From assembly GCF_028502605.1 (NCBI RefSeq), contig NC_079232.1, forward strand, positions 1,054,001-1,118,000: a stretch of 64,000 bases of DNA. The letters are read 5' to 3'. A program made the position numbers and the translations under genes. Positions 1-11,277 of this stretch are shown here, one piece after another (position 1 is the first letter of the stretch; each line of letters opens with the position of its first letter). The notes beneath the pieces were generated by a model that did not search any database, was not told where the DNA came from, and saw only the letters and a program-made list of their open reading frames with translations. The DNA comes from Trichoderma breve (taxonomy: Eukaryota > Ascomycota > Sordariomycetes > Hypocreales > Hypocreaceae).

Positions 1-2
1 AC

Positions 3-435
3 GAACTGCTTGGCCGGCAATCCCAGCGTGTCAACGGCCGTGAAGGTGTTGCGTTTGTCCTCAAGAGTCTCACGGAAAACGCAAAGAATCTGTTCCGCCT
101 GCTTGTCGGCGAAGTTCTCATTGCAATGGAAGACGAAGGCGACGACGGCGTTGGTCTGGAGTATAGAATGGTGTATAACAAGGCCGTGGAGGAATTCATC
201 TGTAGCTCCGAAATGGCTTTTCGGACATTGCTCAAAGAGTAAGCCAACAATACCCGAAATCCCCCTTTGGCAATCATCCCGTAAATCATCGAATAACGAT
301 ACTAACATTACTCTCCTTAGATTCCATGACCATCAAATGTTGACAAGTCGTAAAGACAACTTAGGAACGGAATTGCTAAGCCTACCGTTTAGAAAGGAAG
401 ATCTTGAAGCCATTTTAGAAGATTTAACTGCATAG
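3..435 (+). CDS. orc2: Origin recognition complex subunit 2, C-terminal part (5' end outside window)
   Basis: Partial gene, open at the left edge. The two exons are 3-238 and 321-435, with an 82-base intron (GTAAGC..TTAG); the splice rebuilds a Glu codon, and the last 117 residues are visible. The reading includes GREGVAFVLKSL, ENAKNLFRLLVGEVL and, across the splice, the stretch MAFRTLLKEFHDHQM followed by TSRKDNLGTELLSLPF. This is the winged-helix end of ORC2, whose human counterpart has a similar LRTQLTEFRDHK-like segment. ORC2 is a core subunit of the nuclear complex that marks replication origins and loads the MCM helicase. The reading frame that ignores the intron is open but does not carry the conserved residues. 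The AAA-like domain and the start lie upstream of the window. Confidence 0.9.
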   Translation, partial: NCLAGNPSVSTAVKVLRLSSRVSRKTQRICSACLSAKFSLQWKTKATTALVWSIEWCITRPWRNSSVAPKWLFGHCSKSKPTIPEIPLWQSSRKSSNNDTNITLLRFHDHQMLTSRKDNLGTELLSLPFRKEDLEAILEDLTA

Positions 436-902
436 TTATTTTGCTTGTTAGTTGATTTGATGATGCTTCTCTATCAATATTGTTAAAAGGAACAGGAGGG
501 ATACACACGAGGGAACGAATATACCAAAAGCGATGGCGCATTAGCATTAGTATCTACAAAGTCTTGCATTGAGTTATCACAGTGACCCTTTTCCAAAGTC
601 CGAATGGTCCCTATTGACACTAACTGCACTTCTTCTTTTCGAAAACTATCCGTCTATTTCTACCTCATGTCCTAGTAAATATCTAACCATTAGATCATAA
701 TTTCTTCCCCTTGCATCGCGCTGGCATTCTCATCACATGCAGCTGTCTAATCCTACCCATCTGTAATCGATCTATTAAAACAAGCAGATGAAGAGGGGAA
801 AAAATGTATCGTTTCATCGTATGATCCCACACTGCAGTTAAATACCCATCGTTTGATAAACCAAAGAGAGAAAGAAAACGCCCGTATCATGCTTCTATAT
901 AA
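436..902. other. Intergenic spacer between converging 3' ends
   Basis: AT-rich spacer of 467 bases between the ends of ORC2 (+) and SEC59 (-). It should hold both 3' untranslated regions and polyadenylation sites. I see no open frame or repeat worth naming. Confidence 0.6.
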
Positions 903-3618
903 TTAAACTTCAAGCGCTTTAACGCATGTCCAGAGAATCACTGGCACAATGACGTTGTCGTTGCCTCCCGTCAAGACAGCTTCTGTCAAGCTAGCCATGG
1001 AGGAACACACCAAGGCGTGTCCAGCTCTGGTAGTCATGCTCGTGCCCTCGCCGTCAACAGGCCACTGGCCTATTCGAAGCCAGAGACTAGCAGCCGTTAG
1101 ACCCAGGAAGACGGCAACTGTAAATGCCAAACTCCCCTCGAGGCTTTTACCACCACCCCAGAGCCATTTGCGATGACCATATCGGCGCCCAATGAGGGAG
1201 GCAGCTGCATCACCCAGGCCAACACAGACGACTCCTGAAACCATACTGATCTCTCTAGTGGGTATTTCCCAACCGGTCAGGTAGTTGGATCCAGTCCGCG
1301 GCAAGGATCCAAGCGACAGCCAGAGAGGAATGGCACACCCAATCAAGAGAAAGATGTGAGATATTACAACAGGCCCGCGAAAGTCTCTTCCGTCCACATA
1401 CGGAGCTAAGAAGGAGGCGATCGGCTTGGAGAGAGGCGGCAGCTGGCTTGCCCGTAGCAGATCCAGAATCAAGAATATCGCCAGGACGATCGAAAGAGCC
1501 AAGGCGACAAACGTCGGATCGACGTAGGTCGCTGGAAGAAGCATGCCGACCATCATGAAATGGAACACCTTCCGCCGGGTGTCCACCTCGTACGTGTTTT
1601 TTAGTTGAAACACAATGGCAAGTCCAACAATGAGAATAGCGACCCAGTAACCGCTAATGAAGAGACGTGTGCTGGTCTCGCCAAAATCATCATGGCGAAC
1701 ATGCTCTACCCAGCCACGGTGACACTGCTTCGCATCCGAAGTATCAAGCCGTGGGGGGAGACAAATCCAGCGTTCAAGGTTGGCCCTGACAACTCGATAT
1801 CTGAACCCTGGTAGGTCACCAAAAAAGTAGCCGAGAGCCCAGCCCATAGGCTCGTTGCCATCAAGGGCATATTTCTGTACATATGGGCGGATAAAGGCCA
1901 CTATGATGAATGCCAAGCAGGCATATACATAGCTTGCATATATCCACTTCCTCAGTGCTGCTTGTGCCGGTGTAAACTTGAAATATGCGCGGATAGAAAC
2001 AGATGCCGTCCGTTTTCTTCTTCCAGATGGAGTGTGCGTTGCTACTTTGCGAGAGAGTTTCTCGGGGAATGGAGTCGTATGTCTTCGAGAAATTCCGCCT
2101 GCTTTCCATCCATTCTCGATAGTGGGCGAAGAGGGATTGTGCACGTCAGATGGGGTGTCTGCCGCTATGCTGAGAGATTGAACTCTAGTAGGAGAGCTAA
2201 ATCGCAAATCGTCTTCGTCGTCATCGGTTGAAAACGTTATATCGTCGTGTAAATCATGAGGTGATCCTAGAATTTCGTTTTTAAGCCTCTGCCAGGACAA
2301 CAGTCTAACCAAGGACTTCCAAAAAGGGCGCCGTGGCGGATATGGCTCTCTTCTAAACCGCCATTTGGGAACTCTCGCCAAAACAATTCCCCATCTAATC
2401 ACGGCACCACAGAGCACTAGTAAACTCAATCCACCACCCCATAGCAGAGCTTTAAGGATCTGAATCTGGGGCGATGACGCTAAGAGCAACACGTTGATCA
2501 GCGCAATCGAAAGGAGCTGAAGTTCGGCTGTAAGGAGACTGGTCGTGGTAAGATGATGTAATACTGCGGAAGCAGTTCGATGTAGGGGGTATAGCAGGAC
2601 GAGGTCTTCTTGTGTGAGGAAGGAATAAGTCGGTATAAATCGAGAGTGATCTGATAGAGAAGATCGCCAAACCAGAGGTAGACAAGATAGAGCCCAGTGA
2701 AGAGAGTCATATGCAGCGTTTTGATCTAGTTTCGGAACCACTTGCTGTGGGATCGAGCTTATGCCAAGGATAATGTTGGGGAGGATAACTGCTGGGTTAT
2801 TAACAGATACGAGCAGTGACACAAATATCGTGATTGATGGAGGATAGAGAAGAGGCGCAGGGTCGAAGTTTGAGGGAATCTTTAACGCCAAGCTTGAAGA
2901 TGCCGGGCGATTCTTGTAGCTCCATGCCATAACTCGAATCGGATACAGCAGTAACAACCCTCCATACAGGGCACCAAAGAGATAGAAATCTACAACTAGT
3001 AAGAAAGAAATTCACAAGAATGGAGGATGGATGTGATGCACCTTTACACCAAGTTCGTAATACCGGTGCCAGCAACTTGTTGGCTTGGATCATGCCAGCG
3101 AGCGTGGTGATGATGCCAACTTCAATGGCTCGCTGTACGAGAATCTTCTTCCGGCGGATGACATCCGGTAAGATGGCCCTTTCTTCAGATTTCTTGCCAT
3201 TATGTGATACTCGACGACCCGTTGGAGGTGCTGGTTCTTTCAGGACTGCGGGCGACAAGAGTGGCGTCGAGGTTCCAGATATGACCTCGTTTCGGCCTCT
3301 CAGCCCTTTGTGGGGTCGCAGTTTTGGCGGCGGCAGGCCCTTGAGGAAGTGTTCATCGTCGGCATCGGTGCCGCTATCGCTCGCTGGCGTCGATTCCTTC
3401 GAGAAGGTTGGTAGACCTGATAGCGATGGCTGGCTCGGGTCGTTGCCTAGCTTCGGAGATGCAGCTCGCTCGCCGCGAGAGACCAGATGGTCAGAGGGGT
3501 AGGGCAGCTCGGAACTCTGGTGGTGGTAGGGGTGAGGCGACCGGTTCAATGCCCGAAGGACACCTTGTTCATCTTGATCCAGAGCCTCTGTCGACTCTGG
3601 GCTGAGGTGCGTTGGCAT
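903..3618 (-). CDS. sec59: Dolichol kinase (SEC59 family)
   Basis: Transfers phosphate from CTP to dolichol in the ER membrane, making the lipid carrier for N-glycan, O-mannose and GPI synthesis. Exons are 3618-3042 and 2989-903 on the minus strand, with a 52-base intron; this gives 887 residues in frame. The first true ATG is at 3618; the open frame further upstream has only a GTG. The first ~150 residues are disordered and Ser/Pro-rich, followed by many hydrophobic segments. The C-terminal third carries the family signatures: DTRRKVFHFMMVGMLLP (the RKxFH motif), then GLGDAAASLIGRRYGHRKW and KSLEGSLAF, the nucleotide-binding region of CTP-dependent lipid kinases. Yeast Sec59 is shorter (about 520 residues); the long N-terminal extension is a feature I associate with filamentous fungi. 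It ends close to ORC2 in a convergent arrangement. Confidence 0.9.
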
Positions 3619-6600
3619 GTCGTGTGAGGCCACTTTTGCTAGGAACCATTGAAGACGGTTGAAGTGGATGTGGCTCGAGATCTGGATGACGTATTAGGGA
3701 ACTGAGGCGTCGACAGCCTTGGTGGAATTCCAATGGCTGCTGCTCGGGGCGGCTTCAGCAGGCAAAGGAGTGTTTACATTGGGAGAATTAAATCGAGAAA
3801 AATAAACGAAATTACGTGGAATGGTGTTTGACTTTCACATGAAAGCTACGTGTACCTTACCCACGGTTCGCTGAGGCTTTGCGAATAGTTGGTCCATTTG
3901 CTGGCATTATCACGTGAAACCCTGATGGCAGCCAAAGTCACCGCCCTGCAAATCATACGTGCATGGTACTTGCATGAATCTGCGCTTGAGATATGCTTGA
4001 AGAGGCATTTGGCCAAGAATGTGTGACGGATGATTGGCCATTTTATTGGACTTGTTCAACGGCATTTAATATATTAAGTCCCTGTGCCTGTGCCTGTGCG
4101 TTTTTAGCATTGCAGGCGTCAACTTCACGTGTCTCGGCAACGGAAACCTCGTAGCTAGACGCCGGTTCTCCTCTGCTAATTGTCTCAACAGCTGGCTGGA
4201 TCGACTGCGACTAGTAGCAGCCACGTTAAAGTTAGTGACTGATCAGTTTGTTTAAACATTACCAAAATGGGCAACAAGAGCAGAGTAGAAGCAAAGTTTG
4301 CAGCCTCGACACTCTTGCAACGCCAATTGGAACCTCCCACTGGCCTGGCACAACAAGGATGGCATTTTCACAAGGCTGAGAGGATCTGAAGCTACAGCTG
4401 CAATGCAGAGCCCCCAAGGTTGAAACCGGGATGCGTACAGCCAATTGGTGTCGAGAGAAATGCCATGCTTGAGCTGGTACACGGCCGGGAGGCTAAATGT
4501 ATTCAGCTCGAGTGGAGCCAATTCAACGGCCGCAAATCATGGAAAGACATGTTGCACCAGACAAACAAAGTTGAGACTATCGAGTTGAATCTCACGAAGA
4601 TAGTTTGCAGGGTTACAGATTGAAGCCGGCCGTGCTTCCGGTATCCGAAGATTGGATTCTCACTGAGAGATGCTGCCAACAGCAAGTATAGGCTTGGCAT
4701 ATGACTTATTAACTAATTAATAGCTGTAAGTCAATTGATAATGATATACATCAATGCTGCTCATCCGAAGCTGGAGTGTGTACGAGTACATATTTGTCAA
4801 CAGCAATTGCCCTCCTTCCCCTCTTTTCTCTCCAATTTCTTGGAGGTTGGTCTTTTACTCTTTGACCATCCGCTGGATTGCGCGCCGTAGCCTCCGAGGC
4901 GTTTCCAGAAGCGTGGATACCCTTGCTTACCTCGAGAATTCCCCATGAGGCTGAGGGCACCAAATGCACGGACTCGCCAATCTAAACGTTGATCCAGGGC
5001 CTAAATAAGCCTTGGCTGAAATCCCAAAGTTTGCTGGCCTCTGCACATTGGCCAGAAGAGCGACAGTCTGGGCCTTCTACCCGCATAAGTCCATCGTCCA
5101 GTCGGGGCCGGCCAAGTCTCCAAATTCTCCCCTTCCCGCTTCTTTCGACTCGAATACGAGCCGCGCGAGAAAATGGGCTGAGCCAGCGTCGGTTGGGCTT
5201 TTGGCGGTGATGTCAGTGATGGAGTGCGGTTACGGAGCAGCTGCTGTTAGCCGCACGGCTAGTACTCGTTTGCTTATAACACCGCTTCGGGGCGATCCCG
5301 CGGAGAATAACGAGAGCAAAAGAGCGTATCCTGGGGGGCATTCGCAAGACATGCTCACATTCGAACCTGGACGCATCTCGTCGCCGTCATGGTTACGGGA
5401 TGCTGCGGGCGGCGTTCCGGCGTCTTCAAGGCGCCCACGAAAGGGGTTACACCGCCCCGATTATTCACGATCACGGCAGGCCCTGTCCATGATGTGGAAG
5501 AGTGTAAGCAGCGGGAATGCCGGCAGCGAGAGCTAGGAAAACTAGGAAACGGGCTGTGGAGATGGGAGATCACGCCACGCTTCTCTTCGATGGACAAATG
5601 AAGAGTTTGTACGGGTGAGTAGGAGCACGCTACTGGTTACGGGCTACAGCCAGGGAGCCCATTGTGCAGATGCAATGGACGTGTTGGTGACGAGCGAAGA
5701 CACTGGAAAAGAGGTCATCGCATCGCCAGACCATCATGGTTTACGCAACCCTTTTGTCGTCGGGACATGGGCCAAGGCGGGTGATATATGACCATCGGTG
5801 ATCATAAGGAGATGGGCGATGCCACTTCGTAACTGCAGGTTCTCGTACAACCGGGGAGTAGGGACTCCGCTACCTGTGCTAAATGGGGATACGACAACCA
5901 AGATCCGAGGAGAGGGCACGGGAATTGCCATGACAAGGTGCAAGGTGTGGTAAGGCTAGAAACGAAAGAGCCAGACATCAAGAATGGTTGTTTTCTCCGG
6001 AGTTGATTAATCAGTCGGCACTGTCCAAGCAAGGCGCTGCTCGTCTTAGTCCTGCCACGAACTACTGCGTACCGCGGGAGTCCTCACTGGCTTGTTGATG
6101 CTGGTGGTTGGGTGGCGATACTCATGCCGGCAAGTGGATTAACAGCTACTGTAGACTGAAATACGGAGTACGGAGGAGCTTGCCCGAGCAAAGAATCAAG
6201 ACATCGGGCGGAGAGACGAGTTTCATGAAGCCGCTCCGGGATAAGGCGCCAAATGCAGCGGCATCAATTGCTGTGTTGTCGGATAGTGAGCAGTGAGTGA
6301 GCAATTGATGCCTACATTTATGTACACGTAATCATTTAGACCTGATCCTTTGCTCACTTGCTGCTCCCCTTCTATCGCCGAGTTTCGCCCTGTCATCCTG
6401 GAGTACCTATTGCTGAAGTCGCGAGCTCCTGGGGCGAAACAGTACCCAAAAGTCTAAAAGCTTCAAGCTCAAAACAGGAACAGAGGCCTGACGTGGCGTA
6501 ACGCCTGTTTGCCGCTGGAATGGAGACGCTGGGCTAATAAATCGGAATTGAATTCGTCCACCTGTGTCATGTTTCTTCTTCTCCTTCCATGTCTGCAATC

Positions 6601-7834
6601 AAGTCCCTTTTCTTCCCTTGCTTGCCGCTTATAGCATCGAGCGAGTCAGATAGTGGACGATGCATGCCTGGTACAATTGCGCCTGGTACCGCCAGTAGTC
6701 AGCTCCCTTTGGCGCTAAAGAAAAAAAAAATAACAATCAATGCACGTCCACACATTTGAAAGCCGCCCCGAGTCTGTCAAAACCCGGCAGCGGCTCTGCA
6801 GAAACTGAAACTCGTCATGGATTCCGCGATAGCTCCCCCCCTGCAGCGGGCCTAGTGCGCTAGAGCTCTCCGAGGCCCAAAGTCGCAGCCAGTCAGAGAC
6901 AGCAGATGGCTTGTGTCTGGAAATATTGGCCCTCAGCCCGTGCTTCAAGTCCCGCCAGCCCAACCTCCAGCCTGCGCAAGCGTCTGCTGTCCGCTAATAA
7001 TGACGCATGGATAAGCTATCGCCCTTGTCCTTGTATCAGTGAGCTGTCATTGCTGCCGTCTTTGCCATGCCAGCTGAAGCAGAGTGGGCAGTGGGCTGGG
7101 GCCCGGGAGCCAGGGCCACCACCTCGTATCCATGGATAGCAACAGAAGAGCTTGTGATACTGTGACTGTATCGTACAAGCGCGGACACGGCGGCGAGGCT
7201 GTTCAACCGTGCCAAGCGGGTTAGCAGCCTTCGATCCTGTTTTCCATCGCCGTTGACTGATGCTGATGCTTGCTATCCATTTCTTATCTTTCACAAGCTG
7301 GCGGAGCGCCTTTATGCAAGCCCACGGACCCTCCTCCAGCCCCCAAAACTTATACTTTTCCATCGTCGAGGAACGGCAGCCTCTCTTTCCACCACACTTT
7401 TCCCCTTCTCCTCATTCACCTGCATATATACACCTAACACATACGCGGACTCGACAGTTGTCGTCTTCGTTGGCCAGACCAGAAACGCCTCTCAGCATCC
7501 CCGACCCGACTCGGCAAAACGGAGACCTGCAGCCATCTTGCCCCAGACTTTGCCCCAAGAGGAGACTCCAGACGAGTGTAATTCTCCAAAAGAGAAAACG
7601 GGACCCGCCCTCACTCGAAAACCCTCTTGCTAGACCTTTCGGGTCCGGCATAGTTGAACCCAAAAACCCAAAAACCCTCTCCGCTTGGCCTGCCGGTGGT
7701 GGCGTGTGTCTCGGATTCGTCCAGTCTCGTAAACTTCAAGACACCCCCTGCCCTGCCTGCAGCAACACGGGACTCGCATACGATACTCAACTGCCCCATT
7801 CGTTCACACTCTTGACAGTATATTATCCGCTGTC
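3619..7834. other. Long intergenic region, presumed regulatory
   Basis: About 4.2 kb between the divergent SEC59 (-) and the cell-surface protein gene (+). I find no frame with an ATG, plausible codon use and a recognisable protein. The longest open stretch (5012-5536 +) begins at a TTG and looks like chance coding in GC-rich DNA. The last 500 bases are pyrimidine-rich with a TATA-like element, which is typical of a strong fungal promoter and 5' leader. A small CTGTGC repeat (three copies) lies near 4083-4100. Confidence 0.55.
7424..7430 (+). promoter_or_regulatory. TATA-like element upstream of the Ser/Thr-rich surface protein gene
   Basis: CATATATAC follows a long C/T-rich tract (7380-7420) about 400 bases before the first ATG at 7835. 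A C/T tract near the start of transcription is common in well-expressed fungal genes. The leader would be long, so a nearer start site without a TATA box is also possible. Confidence 0.35.
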
Positions 7835-9425
7835 ATGGCTCCCGCGGCTTACAATGACCGTGATGGTCACCTAGAGGCTGGACTTCTGAAGAGCACCCAA
7901 GGAGAGAAGCAGACCGGATATCAGCACCTTACGCAGCAGACCCCCAGCAAGAATAGGAAGATGGTTTACTTTAGGCGGGCACTGTTCATTATCGCAGTGG
8001 GCTTCGTCCTCGGCTTGGGCGTTGCCACTGCTCGGCCCAGCGTCGTCAACTGCCACAAGTCCAACAAGATGGCCGTGGCCAAGGCTCACGCCTCCAACGG
8101 GGAGCTGGCCGAGGCACTTCAGAAGGCGTCTCCTGATCTGCTTCACCGGCTGCTGCATGCCTATCTCCCCGAGAGATACCAGCACGGCGTCTTCCCCTCG
8201 GATCGTGATGCCATTGATGCTATCCATGGCGACGACCCTTCTGTGGCTTCGGCTATTGTCCAGATTGCCAAGAGACAAGAGGATACACCAAACAACAACT
8301 CCACCATTCCCAATTCATCGTCTACAACTCCCCCGTCCTCTTCGTCTACTTCGGTACAGGAATCCTCAACTTCGCCTGCACAGTCAACCACGGATTCGTC
8401 ATCATCCTCGACCACGACTCCTGAGCAATCCTCGACTGAGTCTACTACGAGTAAGTTCTACCTTGGCATTGAAAGTATCATTGTGACGATGGCTAACTCA
8501 CGTATCAATAGCCCAACCCCCCAGTACCACTGCTGGGTCCACAACCTCGGACTCATCTTCAACCTCTACTCCTGCTTCCACCACCGCAGGTCGCACCACC
8601 ACCGACGAACAGACTACTACTAACACCGGAAGTGCAACCTCAACCGAGCCCCCAAGCTCGACCACTTCGCCTTCTGAATCCACTACTACTACTGGTACGT
8701 CCACCACAGGAACTGAAGAGACCACTACGGCTGCCTCCTCCTCTCCCACCACCACCGCTCCAGAGTCCACCACCTCTTCTGGTAGGTCGTCATCAAGCAT
8801 CGTTTCATCGTTTACCGATGCATCTACAACTGCTTCTGATACTTTGCCCCCTTCCTCTTCTACCTCTTCCTTCCCTTCTTCAACTTCCCCTCCGGAATCG
8901 ACGACAACGACAGAGACCACTACTGGTATGTCAGATTTTCGCGTTGTCGTTTGACATTGTGGAGACGGACATCCCAACTCTGGTGTTGATGCTTGGACCA
9001 TTCGCCTGGATGTGAAAGGGAACTCTCATAGTTGCTTGGTTGCGAGTGCTTCAAGTTTTGCGAGACGAAACTATCATTTTCTTCTTTTATCTTCTGGTAT
9101 TTAAACAATGGTTGTGTCAATAACTAACACGCTTTTGGCAGATAACTCCATAACATCATCAACCACTACTAGCGAGGGTCCGGCAACAACCATCACTTCA
9201 GGCACTAAGACGACGTCTGCTCCGGTTCTCCACACTTACACCAGAACTCTTCCCAACGGCGGCACCACTACACTCACTTCCACCTCATGGGTTGCCGTTG
9301 TCCCTACCGACCAGGCTGAGGGATCCAAGAGCCCTGATCTTCAGAACGCTGCCTCTCTGCCTCGTGGCGAGATGGTGCTGCCTGCTGTCATTGGTCTCTT
9401 GGTTGGAGCCGTTCTTATGGTATAA
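7835..9425 (+). CDS. Ser/Thr-rich mucin-like cell-surface protein, probably GPI-anchored
   Basis: Three exons, 7835-8450, 8512-8925 and 9142-9425, with introns of 61 and 216 bases, give 437 residues; phases agree. A hydrophobic stretch at about residues 49-66 (ALFIIAVGFVLGLGVATA) is a signal anchor if translation starts at 7835. If translation starts at Met43 (7961) it is a cleavable signal peptide, and that second start gives the more normal secreted protein. A predicted-helical region then ends in IAKR-QED (Lys146-Arg147), a Kex2-type site, and is followed by ~200 residues almost wholly Ser, Thr and Pro, likely O-mannosylated. The tail has a conserved-looking TLTSTSWVAVVPT segment and ends in a 16-residue hydrophobic stretch with no charged end, as in GPI-attachment signals. 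It probably works in the cell wall; no enzyme domain is visible. Confidence 0.75.
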
Positions 9426-10019
9426 GACGGACATGACCGACCTCTCTTTCCTTTTTTTTCCTCCCAATATTTTCACTCTCCTTTCAACTTGCATAAGCAT
9501 CAGCGTATCGATACTAGAGGAATTGGCAACGGCGTTTCATTCATTTTCATCTCAACAATTCACGGCCACTTCCTTACCACTCATTTCTTAATACAGCAAC
9601 TCGGCAGATGCATAGATTGGGTAACTGCATTTTTTGATATTTTCAGCAAATAACTTGGACTTAGACTGGGATGGGGCCCTACGCGGGATAGCCTCATAAT
9701 CTTTTGGCACATATGGCATAAAAAGGGGATACAGTGTACTTTCAGCATATAGCAAAGCGTACAAGCAAGCAAACACAGCAGCCACACATTTAGGCGCAAC
9801 ATATAAGAATCGTTGTTTTTTTGGACTTGTGATATTTGACATATTTCGATTTTCTAATCCATCATTGTCGTAAAATGTGTATGCTTGTATTTCTTTTGAT
9901 AGATTTCATGGGTATATAATAATTTAATAATTTCAACATCTAGGGATAGTAAACTCCCGAAACTCCATTCCATGCAAATATGTTTCCCCTAGGACCCGAT
10001 GCAAATGCACCATTGCCGT
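9426..10019. other. Intergenic spacer between converging 3' ends
   Basis: AT-rich sequence of 594 bases after the surface protein (+) and before the end of the FAM32A-like gene (-). It likely contains both 3' untranslated regions. No gene seen. Confidence 0.55.
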
Positions 10020-10524
10020 TTAGCCCGGTCCGATTTTGGGCATATCGTGATGCTCGCTCAGCCTGGACAAGTACGTATTCAGCTCCTCGACGCGCTCTTT
10101 GTGTGTCTTTAACAACTCGGGTCTTGATCCAGACGATTGCGCAATCTGGAGAAGCTGTGCCATATGTTAGCCAACATCATTCCAAATTGAGGCTCAAGGT
10201 GCGAACGAGGCTTACCCTCTTCTTTCTGGCTTCCTCGTAGCGTCGCTCGGACTCCGTCTTGAGTACCACTGGTTCATCCTCTTCCTTGTCTTCGCCATCT
10301 TCATTGCTGCGGTGATCATCGTCTACGGGGCTCTTCTTCTTATCGCGCCTGCGCTTGGACGTGTCGTCGCTGTCGTTGTCTTTTTTGACGAGTGCGGCAT
10401 CGTCTCCGGTCGAGAGGTTCTTTTCCAGGTCTGACTTGGCGGTCTTCTTCTTCTTCTTGCTGACTTTTGCGCCTTTCAGCTTGAGGGCGCCGCCGCCAAT
10501 GGCCTTGTAATCGTCGGAGCCCAT
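10020..10524 (-). CDS. FAM32A-like small nuclear protein
   Basis: Two exons on the minus strand, 10524-10216 and 10154-10020, with a 61-base intron (GTAAGC..ACAG), give 147 residues. The N-terminus SDDYKAIGGGALKLKG is followed by a Lys-rich basic tract (KVSKKKKKTAK). The middle is charged and disordered, and the C-terminus reads ELLKTHKERVEELNTYLSRL then EHHDMPKIGPG. The order 'GxLKLKG, KKKKK, KTHKxRVEExN, LSEHxDxPK' is that of the FAM32A family. Human FAM32A sits in the spliceosome during exon ligation; whether the fungal protein does the same is inference. The start at 10524 is the first ATG before the conserved KLKG block. It shares a ~750-base divergent promoter with the amino-acid permease. 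Confidence 0.85.
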
Positions 10525-11277
10525 TGCTAATCGTCGGATAACAGACACCAAAAAGAGGCGCGGTGCAGAGACCTCCTATGCGACGACGAGGGTTTTCACG
10601 GCGCCGACAATAAACGACAATAAACGATGAGGTGAGAATGCAGAATCGCAGATCGAATGCAAAGAGTCGCTGTCGCCTTAGTCATCAAGGAGAAAGGCCG
10701 ACAATACGACGCTAGCATGTTTAAGCATTGAATGGCAGGCCAATGAAAAGCGGGCGAACAGGGGGGGGCCAATTGCTCCCATCTTTCTGCTAGTACATGC
10801 GAGGGGAACAGCGGCTCGTGTGTCGCTTCACATTTCGAACCGTTGATTAAAGTTCCTTTTGGTCCACCGACTCTTTTTCTTTATATAATTTTTTATATTC
10901 AGGGGGAAATAGCTTCGATTGTGCTCAGCATTCGTTTTTTCAGTTCTTCTTCCTTCTTTGTTTTTACTTTCGAAGACGTCATTTACGAAGACTACGATAA
11001 TCTGTGCCCTGTTCCTTTTTTTCGGTTACCGAGGCGGTTTTGTTGCGAGACAGCGCATTCCTTTGTTCCATCGGTGTCGAAATCTGCGACTTCTTGCTAC
11101 GGACTACGACGACGTCTCTTCTTGCTTACGATTTGAGTTGGCTGGCCTCAAGCGATATGGGATATCTCTGCTGAATTCGCCGGTCGAAACATAAACAACT
11201 TGAAACACTGGGCGACCAGTGAGGAGGAGTCAGAAGAAAGGACACAAAAGGGCACAGGGACAAACAAGACAGCAACC
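10525..11277. other. Divergent promoter region
   Basis: 753 bases between FAM32A-like (-) and the permease (+). It holds a G8 run near 10761 and T-rich tracts near 10860-10985. Short open frames here (10843-11194) are T-rich and lack protein-like composition. The permease leader probably lies in the last few hundred bases. Confidence 0.5.

Noticed and set aside
5012..5536. 174-codon open frame on the plus strand in the 4.2-kb spacer
   Set aside because: It starts at TTG, has no ATG before the middle, shows no family motif and lies in GC-rich DNA where long chance frames are common.
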